The notes beneath the pieces are model-generated. The model searched no databases, was not told where the DNA came from, and saw only the letters and a program-made list of their open reading frames with translations. Positions 45,181-59,644 of a DNA stretch of 64,000 nt are shown here, one piece after another; within the stretch, counting starts at the first letter, position 1, and every line of letters starts with the position of its first letter. The stretch comes from Cichorium intybus. Taxonomy: Eukaryota; Streptophyta; Magnoliopsida; Asterales; Asteraceae. The position numbers and the translations under genes are program-made. The stretch lies in NCBI GenBank assembly GCA_023525715.1, contig JAKNSD010000072.1, forward strand, positions 1,021,544-1,085,543, read 5' to 3'.

Positions 45181-46022
45181 TGTTCTTAACTGCTATCCTG
45201 CATATTGAACCTCTTCAATATCTTATTCCAAGTCCTGCATATTGAACATCTTCAATATCTTATTCCAAGTCCTGCATATTAAACCTCTTCAATATCTTAT
45301 TCCAAGTATATACGTTGCATCTCCTAGATCCTTCATAGAGAAACATTTCCTAAGCCAGGCTTTTACACCTTTAAGGGTTGGGATATCGTTTCCCATAAGG
45401 AGCATGTCATCCACATGCATCACTGGAAAGACTACAACGCTCCCACTAGCTTTGACATATACGCTAGACTCATCTTCACTTCTAGAAAATCCAAACTCGT
45501 TGACCTTTTTATGGAAGCAAAGATTCCGGCTACGAGATGCTTGTTTAAGTCATAGATGGGATTCTCAAGCTTGCACACCTTCTTAAGATACTTGGCATTC
45601 TCAAAACCTTCTGGCCGTGTCATTACCACATCCTCCGAAAGTTTTCCATTAAGGAAAGCCGTTTTGACATCCATTTGACACACCTCATAATCATAGAAGG
45701 AGGCTATGGCAAGCATTATCCTAATAGATTTGATCTTAGCTACGGGTGAAAAGGTTTCATCATAATCAATCCCTTGGGTTTGAGTATAACCTTTTGCAAC
45801 CAACCTAGCTTTGAACGTGTGTATATCCCTATCCATGTCGGTCTTCTTCTTGAAGATCCATTTACAACCTACTGTCTTTCGACCAGGTGTATAATCAACC
45901 AAATTCCAAAGTTGGTTATCGTACATGGACTGAATCTCATTATCCATTGCCTCTTTCCATTTGGTAGCCTCAGGGACTTGGTTATCATACTTGTATTTCT
46001 TAAATACTTAAGAATGTACTGC
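45181..46022 (-). pseudogene. Copia A: inverted reverse-transcriptase segment
   Basis: The minus-strand frame 45947-45432 (171 codons) repeats the RT front just seen on the plus strand and carries on through KSIRIMLAIASFYDYE, QMDVKTAFLNGKLSED and a broken SIYGLKQAS. Further left, shifted frames give the MLLMGNDIPTLKGVKAWL-like segment near 45420-45350; the YVDD position is not legible as such. The segment ends in three 37-bp tandem copies at 45307-45197. Its right end (46031-45990) also contains an inverted copy of the RNase H phrase found at 46272-46319. It thus forms inverted repeats with both flanks. Confidence 0.85.
45197..45307. repeat. Three 37-bp tandem copies at the inversion edge
   Basis: Units start CCTGCATATTGAACCTCTTC at 45197, 45234 and 45271 with one or two changes each. 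The same phrase occurs once in inverted orientation near 46031-46069. Confidence 0.92.
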
Positions 46023-46851
46023 TGTCCAATGACTTGGATAAGATACTGAAGAGGTTCAATATGCAGGACGCCAAGAAAGGGGCCTTACCCTTACACCATG
46101 GCATAAAGCTTAGTAAAGCTCAATGTCCAGCCACTAGTGATGCAGTGGAAAAAATGAGTCGAGTCCCATATGCGACTATAGGATCGATCATGTATGTCAT
46201 GACATGTACTCGTCCTTATGTCTCATTTGCCTTAAGCATGGTGAGCTGATATCGGGACAACCCTAGTGAAAGTCATTGGACAGCAGATAAGAACATTCTT
46301 AAGTATTTAAGAAATACAAAGGAAAGGTTCCTGGGATTCGGTGGCAAAGATGAACTCAAAGTGAGTGGGTACAGTGACGCGAGTTTCCAAACGAATGGAT
46401 ATGACAGCTGTTCACAATCCGGTTGGGTGTTCGTGTTAAACGGGGGTGCTGAGACTTGGAAAACGTCCAAACAAGACACAATGGCAGACTCTACTTGTGA
46501 GTCCGAGTATATTGCGGCTAGTGAGGCTGCAAATGAAGCCGTTTGGTTAAAGAACTTCATCAGTGATCTCGGAGTTGTTCCAACAATCCAAGAACCCATT
46601 AAAATACCACTAATTTCGTCACAAGGTGCAGTCACGTTGACTAAGGAACCAAAGGATCACGAAAGATCAATGCACATACTCAAGAAATACCACTAAGTTC
46701 GTCACAAGGTGGAAAGTAAGGACATCGTAGTGAATAGAGTATCATCGGAGGATAATCCGGTTGATCCCTTCACGAAGGCGTTGAGTAAAATCAAGTACGA
46801 TGAGCATGCTAAGAGCATAGACATGAGAGATGATGTTAGTTTTAGTAGTTA
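46023..46851 (+). pseudogene. Copia A: RT connection region and RNase H
   Basis: The plus-strand reading resumes with ILKRFNMQDAKKGALPL, SRVPYATIGSIMY and RPYVSFALSMVS. After a stop at 46246-46248, frame 46361-46696 reads the RNase H core: SGYSDASFQTN (first catalytic Asp), ETWKTSKQDTMADSTCESEYIA (Glu and second Asp region) and ALTKEPKDHERSMHILKKYH-like. A stop follows at 46694-46696, and the last part (VESKDIVVNRVSSEDNPVDPFTKAL) reads on in frame to a stop near 46850. RNase H is well preserved apart from two stops. Confidence 0.88.
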
Positions 46852-47725
46852 GTTAATAGTTGAAACATTGTAACCATAATAAATTGTAATTGGAGTTGGT
46901 GATTAATGAATAGAGATTTCTTTGTAAGTTAGTGAACTACCATTATGAAATTATTTATTATCGTGTTTCGTTTTGCATGTTTGGAATCAACTTCCCGAGT
47001 ATTAAATTACTCAAACATCCACAGGCGGTCACACTCGTGGAAGTAAGTGTTGAATTAAGACTGTCATGGAATGTTGGTTGATGCCAATAGAGATTTAACA
47101 TATCATGGAGATGCAACTAACAATCATGAGTACTTAAGTAGAGATTTGGTTATTGGATAAACCCGTACTTACATATTACTTCATGGATACAATCACGAGT
47201 AATTTAAAGATGATAATATTTTCTATTCTTCAAGCGGATATGCATGAATTTTAGTTTACTATTTACGTTATGCATTGGTTTACCTAAACTCGACCATATA
47301 TGGGAGTCATAAAATGTATGTCCATGTAAGACGTGAAGAGTGGAGTATAGCTATGTAGTCGATGTATATTTGTTCCTTTTGCCTTAAATAGGAAAAGTGA
47401 TATCATGGGCCTCTCGGTGATTTGATATGGACATTATAGTGATGGGCCTAGCCTGGAGTAGATTGATGTGTTCGATCTAGTAGTCCAATAAGGTCAACAT
47501 AAATTAGAAATCAGGAAACATAATCTTGAACCTCGAGATTGATTCTTATCCATGTCTCAAATTCATACGATATCTTGTATAAGAAAGGAATAGATGATCA
47601 ATTATCTTAAGGGCTGACTCAAAGAATAAGATTCAGAGTTCGACAGTGGCTAAGGAAGCACGCTCTGCGAATTAAGTGGGAGACTTATGACTAATGGCAG
47701 TTGATGACTTGTCCAAGTGGGAGAC
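46852..47725 (+). other. 3' noncoding region and polypurine tract of copia A
   Basis: No coding sequence. Phrases shared with the 3' noncoding part of copia E (for example ATTACTTCATGG and TCTTCAAGCGGA near 47180-47245). The purine tract AAGTGGGAGA at 47715-47724 marks the end. Confidence 0.65.
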
Positions 47726-48050
47726 TATTGAAATAGTGTCGAGGATCATAACTAAATTAGTAAGGCCTTCCATTAATAGCAATGTCCTTTATGGGTTACC
47801 CTCAGTGGTCCAAATGGAATTAACGATAATAGACAGAGAAAAATAAATAGTTTGTTAATTTATTATGTGATGATAAATTAATTAGAAACTAGTTTGGAAT
47901 TAGTTAGTATTAATTGAAATTAATTTGAATTAATTTCAGATTAATTCAAAATGTATGGGCTGAATTTTAACTGTTCAATAGTTGAGCAATGGATAATGTT
48001 ACGGCATATAAGTTGGACGCTTTTTGATTTATCCTTATATAAAAATTTCC

Positions 48051-48147
<97 letters not shown>

Positions 48148-48620
48148 TATATAGTTATATATGGCAGCTAAAGGGTATTTGAATTTAAAGATAAAATGTT
48201 TATCCAGTTTGAATTCAAATAAGGCTTATATCTAAGGTCTATCCTTAATCACCCTTAAGGCTAGAAAAACTCGACAGCTCATAATTTGCGCCAACTTCGG
48301 TAGACATTCCTCAAGAGTTTTTTCTTCTCTTTCAAGCAGAATCTTGTTTTATAGCGAGCTTTTCTTAATAACCTAATTGTTTTGACTAATTGGGTGTAAT
48401 TCATTAGAGGTATTCTCTTTTGGATACTACCTTCCTTAGAACTTGGGGATTTCGACTTTCTCAAAGGGTTCTTCAAGCAAATCGGATTTGCTAAAGGTTG
48501 GTACACTTAAACCTTCTTGTAGTTGTAAATATGCAATAAGTAATTTCCCTGTAGGTTTTAGTAAATTTTACTTGCCTTAGAATTTTTATATGTTTCTGCT
48601 GCCATATTTGCATGTTCCAG
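47726..48620 (+). mobile_element. 3' LTR of copia element A
   Basis: It begins TATTGAAATAGTG (a one-base decay of TGTTG) after the polypurine tract. A (TA)n tract (48054-48143) has grown inside it, just below a TTATATAAAAA box near 48035-48045. The right end is not sharp; it lies before 48636. Confidence 0.65.
48054..48143. repeat. (TA)n microsatellite in the copia A LTR
   Basis: About 45 TA units. Confidence 0.97.
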
Positions 48621-48635
48621 TGTAGTAGAAAATGT

Positions 48636-49397
48636 ATCACATGTTTGGTTAAAGCTTCAATCTTTATGTTATTGAACCTTGGATTTAAGTTAGATGTTAT
48701 TAAAAATTTTAGTTTGAGTAATGCAAAGTTTTGTTCTTAATCTTAATCATGATTTGTCGTTAGAATTTGGTTGGTCGCCATCTTTTAACGGTTTACCATG
48801 TATCGTATTTGTCGTTCCAATTGTTTTGGGACACAAAATGAGTGAAAACTAATGAGAGTTTTGATCAAAGACAATCGATTTGTGGCATTCTTTTGTTCAG
48901 ATGTTACTTTTATTATAAACTTGTCATTGCTTTTTAATCTAACAACCCAAGTTTTGTTTTCAACCAAAACTCATATTTTTACTTGGTTTAAAAAGACCAT
49001 TTGAATTGGGTTAAATTTTGTGTCGTTGTTTGATTTGTACAACCCGTAATTGTTTTATGAATCAAAACAAGTAACAACCATTGTATTTTTACCTAGTGTA
49101 AAATTAGTCTTGCATGTTTTCACACTTCGGATCTTGCAAGGAGAAAAAAACATTGTTTGGAAATACTTGTATAAAACTCTATGCGAATTTCGACTTATAA
49201 TTAAGAACTTATTTGGGTTAAGTTTCTAAAAGCTAGGTTTAGTTAAAGAGCTTATTTTAACTAAATAGTTTTGACAAGTAAATGAGTGCTAGAGCTTGTA
49301 AGTATTTCTTAGTACCAACTTAGATTTAAGATATCATCATTTTCATCCAAGTGCAAATACACATCTGAAATTTGTGAAACTTGAAGTCTGGTCTATC
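48636..49397 (+). repeat. Dispersed repeat block, copy 2 (partner at 27060-27850)
   Basis: Same orientation and full-length similarity to 27060-27850. It starts immediately beyond the LTR of copia A. Noncoding. Confidence 0.75.
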
Positions 49398-52487
<3,090 letters not shown>

Positions 52488-52645
52488 GTGTATACCAAAT
52501 AAAAAGTGGGGAGAAGGAAACAATTCAAATATTTGGAAAATAGATGAAAGCCTACCCTGTGTAATTAAATGGGTAATTAAATGGACGACGAGTTTTTGAG
52601 GCCCCCATGTGTTTAAATGCCAAAACAAAAATAATATTTTAAATG

Positions 52646-52773
52646 TTGGGGCTAGCACACTTGGCTAACAAGGTGATTACTAACAAGGAGGTCATGGGTT
52701 GAAACCCTTGCACTAACATAACAAGGAGTAGTTTAGGAGTAGGAGTAGGATAGATTTGTCGTTCAAAAAAAAT
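52646..52773 (+). mobile_element. tRNA-derived SINE
   Basis: About 128 bp with a pol III A-box-like TGGCTAACAAGG (52662-52673) and B-box-like GGTTGAAACCC (52697-52707), 23 bp apart. It ends in ATTTGTCGTTC plus an A8 run. Short flanking repeats AAATGT (52641-52646) and AAATGTG (from 52770) may be its target duplication. Box layout and tail are those of plant SINEs. Confidence 0.75.
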
Positions 52774-52892
52774 GTGTTTTGTCTCATTCGTTTGTGTTAA
52801 TAGACCGGTCAACAACAAGAAAAAAAGTTTAGTTTTTTTTTTAAATCTTTCATCCTTTTCCCTTCATGTATTGCACGGCCAAGAAAATTTCG

Positions 52893-52946
52893 TTTATATC
52901 ACTAAAAATCTTCTAATTACGTCTATATTCTTATGAAATTAATATA

Positions 52947-53031
<85 letters not shown>

Positions 53032-53596
53032 TTAAAAACCTTAGAAACTCTCATATATATCCAAAACGTTAATTTAATGATTAATAATGTTATTAAAAAT
53101 AAAAAATAACTATTTTTAAATTATATTTTTACTAAAGTATCTCGTCCCATATATACTAATCGAATTCCCCATGGTTGGTTTTGCTGTGTTTAATGACTCA
53201 TATTGTTTCATTTGTTTCCACGTGTGATTAATGCTTTAAATTGTTTTAATATGTTATTTGGTGAATATCAAATCAATATGTTTCCTTTCGTTATTGTAGC
53301 TTAATTTTATAAAACAACTTGATAGATATATAGGAGATGTCGTGAATTTCTTATCGCAATGTAGAATTGATTTTGAAAGGTGGGGATTCAATTAGGATAT
53401 ACGGTAAATGGATAGTTTAGTAATTTAGGTCTAATTTAATTTAAAAATAGATTTTTTTAATTTTTAAAAGTATTATTAATCATTAAATTAATGTTTTGGA
53501 TATATATGAGAGTTTCTTGGGTTTTTAAGGATATATACGTAATTTGAAATTTCATAAGGATATAAACATAATTAGAAGAGTTTTTAAGTTAGAAAA
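52893..53596. mobile_element. Fold-back/MITE-like element with a (TA)n tract grown in one arm
   Basis: The left arm (about 52893-53130) and right arm (about 53440-53596) are reverse complements. Shared phrases are TTCTAATTA, TTATGAAATT, CCTTAAAAACC, GAAACTCTCATATATATCC and TTAATTTAATGATTAATAAT. Where the right arm has about 12 unique bases, the left arm has (TA)n from 52949 to 53029. About 310 bp of unique sequence lies between. Ends are approximate and no transposase is present. Confidence 0.75.
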
Positions 53597-54047
53597 AAAG
53601 TAACTTACACCTGAGGTCCTGTCGTTTAGATAATGTTATAGTATTGGTCCAAGTATCGGAAATTGAACGCAGAGAGTCTTTGTGGTTTCGTAAATACACG
53701 TGTAAGGTCCATGTATCAGACTTTTTTAGCCTTTTATTTTATTTTTTATTTTTTTAACTTTTTATGTTTTCTAAAATTAAAAAAGAGTAAATTACAGTTT
53801 TGGTCCCTATGGTTTACCTATTTTTCAGTTGTGGTCCATATTTTTTATTTTCACATTGATGGTCTTTGTGGTTTTATAAACTTACTCTGTTGGTTCCTGC
53901 TCCATATAAAAAGATCAAACTACACTTGCTATTTTCTTTTTCCTTTTTCTTTTAATTTATTATCATTTAAGTAATTAAAAATAAAGAAAAAAAATACTTG
54001 CGACGATAATTAAGGAAGGGTGTATGTAGCATCCTAATTTTGTGGAT
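53597..54047. other. No gene; GGTCC(C)TGTGGTTT-type repeat sequence
   Basis: Contains TTACAGTTTTGGTCCCTATGG and similar phrases repeated three to four times, a style common in plant noncoding repeats. The 103-codon frame 53663-53974 is low-complexity and has no similarity. Confidence 0.45.
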
Positions 54048-56040
54048 TGTAACGTCCGTATTTACGACTAATGTTGATCATGCATATTTGCGACGATAGT
54101 TACCGATTATTAAATTTTAATTGGTCATAAAATAAAATCTATTATATGTTTGGTTATATTTGTATTCATCAAAATCTATTATATATTTATGAGTCATAAA
54201 TTTATTATTTAATTCGTTCTTTACTCATTAAACTTTTATGCATGTATGTATAGAAATTTTGTGGCACTAAACGATTATATAAATATATACATAATTAATA
54301 TGCATATTTGGATTTAGTTTTTGAAGGTTTGGTAACAAGAAATAAATATAAGTTTGTTTATTTATTTATTTATATTACGAATTGGTAATATCTAAAACAA
54401 AGAAAATAGGAAAATATTTTTTACATGTTAAGTATTATAATTTTGAAGTTATCCAAACTTTTGATTCCATAAGTACAAAGTGTACGACTTTTGATAACGT
54501 GTACATTTTTAAGCCTAACGTGTCAAAATTCAAGTGACTAATAACTTGAATGTACGGATTAATTGGTCATCCAAATTTTTTTGAATATAAATAGAACTCT
54601 CTTGGTCTGCATGTTTCATTACTATATAGATTAAAAACCAAATATTTTCCGGAAGCTTTGATAGGGTAGGGGATGTTTTGGGGTTTTAAGGAGGGTGCTC
54701 CTTTTTTGCCACTCTCCTATCGCCATCTGTGCAACAGTGTTTTCTTTCCCCTTCTCTTCTTTCTAACACGTATCTTTTTCATTTTCTAATTGTTAATTGC
54801 TGGGTAGAGGAAGAAGCAGATACCGCCATAGCCTCCGTCATCTCTTACGTCTCCACCACCCTTATACCCCGTTCCTCCCCTTTCCCACCACGACATTGTT
54901 TTCTCTATCATCAACGAATATTTACCACCGCAATCGCCAATATGGATCGGGTATGTTGACCTCTTTGACTATTTTTCTCCTTACCGCTTCTTCTGTGTTT
55001 CTTCGTCTGTGTTTTCCATCCTTTTGCAGTACTCTCCGCGATTGCTTTTGTGATTGTTCTTGGGTACTATTGATAGGATAACAACTACTCATTATAACAA
55101 ATTGCTAGCAAGCAAAAGGAATACAAGAAGACTCGTATCGTCGTAAGGGTTTTGAGATCACGGAGACATTTTGGGACTATTCGAGAAGTGGCACAAACAC
55201 GAGTTGTATCAGGTGATCAGTACATCTGGATTTTCTCAAGTGGGATACATGGCAAAATAAATATTTTGAATCGAAAAATTCTTTTGAAAAATAAGCTAGT
55301 TCTTTTAAATAGTTTATGAAATATAAAAACATATTATAAATCTTTTTACTTAGATGCTTTTAAAGTTATTACGACTTTATAGTTGTGATGATAAATAATT
55401 ATACTGTGCAAAGTTATTATTTTATGCATAACATGGCATATGTGTGTGATTGAGTCATACAAAGAAAAGCAGTGATCATGCATACATTGTGTGTGAATAT
55501 CAGAGTTAATAAAAGAATAATCGGCTAGCCAATGATGTCCCGAAAGGGATAAACAAGACTCTATTGGGGTGGTACCCCCCCCCCCCCCTCGCGAAGTAGA
55601 CGTCTATAAAAAGAGGCCACGGTAGGATGATTTGTTCAGCTATCGTGGTAAGTTGAAAGTGTCACACCCAGATGGCACGGTCCTATAAGGGCTTAGAAGC
55701 GTTGCATAATCGTAAGTTTAAAAGAATAGGATAAAAAGAGGCGGCATAGTCCCGTAAGTCTGCATTGAGTGTGATCAAGCATTTGCATAGTTTTCTTTTT
55801 GCGTAAATTATGGTTTTAATAAAAGGTGTTTCTCAAATGTGTTTAATAATATATTATGTCTAAACTCATGTAGCTCATAAGACAATTTTTGTCTTACGTA
55901 CTTCACCATGTATCTTAGGATCACGTATGAGAGGTTTGAAGATGACAGACACTGAAAGTAGACTTTTGGGAAATAGAAGAGGGTCATAGTTCCTTTATGT
56001 AAGTATATTGCTATATTATGGTTTTCTTTTGATAGTAAGT
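54048..56040 (+). mobile_element. Gypsy-type LTR, probably solo or truncated
   Basis: It starts TGTAACGTCCG at 54048. A TATAAATA box lies at 54596-54603, followed by a CT-rich transcribed-leader-like region (54720-55060), a donor-like CAGGTGATC at 55210-55218, then GATGTCCCGAAAGGG and CGGTCCTATAAGGG phrases near 55530-55770. A C14 run lies at 55575-55588. The right end is set only by the next LTR-like start at 56041. Short open frames (76, 94 codons) are in the CT-rich part and unrecognised. Confidence 0.5.
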
Positions 56041-59000
56041 TGTAACACCCAAAGTCGATTTGTATTTCGAAACAAACACGATTTTGTTTTATGGGACCGT
56101 ATTTTGGTAAATTATGACTTTAAGTCATAAATGTTTTGAAAACCGTATTATTTTGAACGTCTAAAAAAGTGGGGTGTTTGTTTAGAGATCATTTTACGAT
56201 CTCTTTTTGAGCTTTAATGATAAAATTTATCCTTAAACCTGAGACTTTACAATATTTTCGAGCTTAAAAACTATGATTTGCGTTAATGTGTGCTAAAAAA
56301 TAAAAATTCTGTTTTTAACGTATTTCATCATTTTACGTCGAAAAATGAACTAATTTGTATGTTTTTGTTTGCAGGGCTTAACGGAAGAAAAATATATATG
56401 TGTATTTTAATTTATGGGATATTTTATTTTTTATTTAGATTATAATTATTTTTAAAACCAATTATTTCTTCAAAACCTAAAACCACCATTTTTAACCCTA
56501 AACCACCAAACCATTTTAGAAAACCATTTTTAATTTATTTTTATTTTCTAAACTTTTATAAATTTAGTTTTTATTCTTTTTAGCTTAAATTAGTTATTTT
56601 CTTTAATAGATTTATTTCAAATAAGTTTTTTTTTTTATTGTTTAATTTTATTTTTAATATAGATTTTTATTTAGTTGTTTTTAATTATTTATTTTCTTTT
56701 ACTTAGTTTATTTTTATTAAACCATTTTCTTTTTATATTTTGCCAATTACTTTTATATTTTCTTATTTTATTTAAAACCAATTATTTTTACTTTAGAATT
56801 TTAGTTTTTATTATTTTCAACATTTTTTTTATATATTTTAGAAAAAAAAAACGTTTTTATCATTTTATTTTTATTAAAACCAATTTATTTTATTTTGCCT
56901 TTTTGTTTCATTAGTTTTAGTTTTATATTCATAGCTTTTATATTTTTATTAAAATTATTTTATTTTTTTAGGTTTCTTAGTTTATATTAATTATAAACTT
57001 TACTTTTATTTTAAGTATAGCTTTTTATTTATTTTAATTTCGTATTTTAGTTTTTTATTTTATTTTAACCCATTTAAACCTTTTATTTTTCAACCCTTTA
57101 TATTTTTATCCCAATAACTAATACATACATATTTATTTTTTTTTTTTAAATCTGAAATTTCAAAATAAATATATATAATTTCCGAAAATTAAATAAATAT
57201 TAAAATATTTCGGATTTAATATTTTATTTAAAAAAAAAGTAAAATTAAAAAAATTAAAAGGTGGGAGACATAAGGAATAAAGGTGTGCATGCTTGATGAG
57301 TGTGTATGTCATACCAAACAAAAGAAAGAATATGTTGGTGTTTGTTCCATGCTTCTTTGACCAAAAGAAAGAAAAAAATATATATAATGTTTGTGTGTGT
57401 TTGATGAGTTCGGCCGAGAAAGAGAAGCAAAAAGAAAGAAACAAATTTTTTTTTAAACATTGTGCATGTGTTTCGTTCTTTGACCAAAAGAAAAAAATAT
57501 ATATATAATGTTTGTGTGTGTTTGTTATGTTCGGCCGAGAAGAAGAAAGAAATGAGAAAAAGAGAAGAAGGTGATGATCAAGTGTGCTAAGTCATACTCC
57601 ATCAAAACATTAACTAAGCAAAAGAAATATATGGTGGAGTTGGTGAAAAATAAACAAAGATGGTGGATGAATGCACTATCAAGAAGATGAAGATATAAAC
57701 ACTTGGAGTTCAGCAATCAGGAAGAGGTTACACACATTCTTTTAGTAAAAAAAAATCCGTATCTAAATTCTCTAGTCTCATTTTCGAGTTCATAAAATTT
57801 TCAGTGAGGTTTCTTGAGTGTTCTTGATAGTTTGAAGTTATTAAGTCATTGCGTTGTAATTTTCGTTTTTTATGTATTTATCAAGTTTGAAGTATGGTTT
57901 GTAATAATTTGTAATTTTATGATTTTATGTTTGTAATAATTATTGTGTGTGATGAGTTGATTATTGGAGATTAGAAGCTTGGAAAAATCAAAGTCTACAA
58001 AGGTATGATTTTTATTCATGTTGTTATTTTATGTAAATTTTAGTTAATTATTTAGTTATGATTTGTAGAATAATTGTTGTATTAATTTTGTTAGTTACAA
58101 TAATTATGTGTGAGTAGTTAAATATAAGGTTTTGGTTGTGAATGATTAAATGATAGTCTAATAATATCATTGGGATTTGTTTGTTGTAAATATGATTTTT
58201 ATAAACTGAAATGTCAAATTAGATGAACTTCATGTATTATAAATATTAATTTGTTAAAGGAATTTAAAATATGATCAATTTTAAATTTTCAGTAATATAT
58301 TGATATTTATTAATCTTGTAAACAGAAATAAGTTTATTGTATTTTAATAAATTTCATATCTTAAAGGGAAATTAAAAATAAATCCTTATTTTTAAATTAC
58401 CCAATATGATATTATTTATAAAATTAATAAACTGAATATTTTGCATTTCAAGGTAAAAAAAAATGTTTAATGAGTTTTATAATGTCAAGTTAATTTTTGC
58501 TGTAATAATATTTATTATTACCATAGAATTGACAACCTGTGGATTAAAATGTTATTATTGTTAAATATTGATATGATAATTAATTTACCAATTGGATGTC
58601 TTAGCCGAAACAACTTTTGGAGATTTCATTAAACATTGTGCTTATTTTCTAAAATTCATTTTTTTTATAAAAAAAACAAAACCAACAATTTGTCAAAACT
58701 GTTAAACACGACAAGGCTCCCAGTATTTTCCAATACTAGCTAGTGTTTAATAAGATCATTTTTATGCATAGTAATTCTTAGGCACGCGGGGACACAACTT
58801 GGTTTATCGATAATATTGGTCAGTTTTCAAACTAGCGATAAGGCCCTTAATTTGTATTTTAGTTATTTGGCTATTAGAATTAAATTAGTTTTAAATAAGT
58901 TAAATTAGATAATTTAGAGCCGAATAATTGAAATATAGATTGGTCAGTTTTTTTTGATTGCGACAATGCCCCTAATATTATTGATAAATTATAGGTTGTG

Positions 59001-59419
59001 ATGTGTTTTTACTAAGTATTTATTATGTGTGAAATGGTAATATTTTTAATTGGTTTAACTTACCGTATAAATTTCATAACAATAAATAATCCCAAAATAA
59101 TTGTTTAGATTATTATTTAATCAGTTTCCAACCAAAGCCTTATTCGTATTGATATTTGTTAAAACTTGTGATTGTTTATTGAATTATTGCGTGGTTGAAT
59201 TTTAATTATCATTTGATTAATTACTTTAGTTTATGTTGAATTTAAAAATACCAAAAACAAACAAAATCATTTAAAATCGAAAGCAATATATTAAGATTAC
59301 GATTAAAATTAATCCTTTCTCTGTGGGTACGATATCTGGTCTTCACCGACTATTATTACTTGTACGATCCTTTGCACTTGCAGGTCGTGTTAAACCGAAC
59401 AGGTTTAAAAACCCAAACA
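56041..59419 (+). mobile_element. 5' LTR (with inferred start) of an Athila-type gypsy element
   Basis: The right end is well placed: ACCCAAACA at 59411-59419, seven bases before an Athila-type primer site. The start at TGTAACACCC (56041) is inferred because it is the only LTR-like start on this side; 3.4 kb would be long. It includes a very AT-rich part (56400-57200) and a tandem pair around GTTCGGCCGAGAA (57409-57421, 57529-57541). A TATAAAC box lies near 57692-57698, and the conserved TTCTCTGTGGGTACGA phrase is at 59317-59332. No genes. Confidence 0.5.
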
Positions 59420-59425
59420 AGTTTT

Positions 59426-59444
59426 TGGCGCCGTTGCCGGGGAT
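59426..59444 (+). other. Primer-binding site of the Athila-type element
   Basis: TGGCGCCGTTGCCGGGGAT, the sequence found after the 5' LTR of Athila-like plant gypsy elements. Confidence 0.92.
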
Positions 59445-59644
59445 AGGAAATTAATTGAACGTAAATTTGATATATTATCATTGTTTCAAAAAAATAAAAA
59501 ATAAAAAATATATCATAAAAACAACAAAAAAAAAAATTCAAACTTCTGGCTCGATCAAGGGATAAAGATTTCTTTTATAAGGTAGATTTAGAAATTGAAC
59601 GAACTTTACGCGCTATTAGAAGAAATCTTAGGACTGAACGTCAA
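59445..59644 (+). other. Leader of the Athila element; open upstream of the first ATG
   Basis: The gag frame is open upstream of the ATG at 59645 for at least 35 codons without another ATG (ARSRDKDFFYKVDLEIERTLR). That stretch looks like the normal Athila N-terminus, so the original start codon was probably in the poly-A-rich segment around 59510-59535 and has been lost. Confidence 0.55.

Noticed and set aside
54729..55081. 76- and 94-codon frames as a secreted or signal-peptide protein
   Set aside because: CT-rich LTR/leader sequence downstream of a TATA box, with no similarity and no conserved frame.
56675..57487. Phe/Leu-rich frames as membrane proteins
   Set aside because: Low-complexity AT-rich LTR sequence; hydrophobicity follows from TTT/TTA codons.
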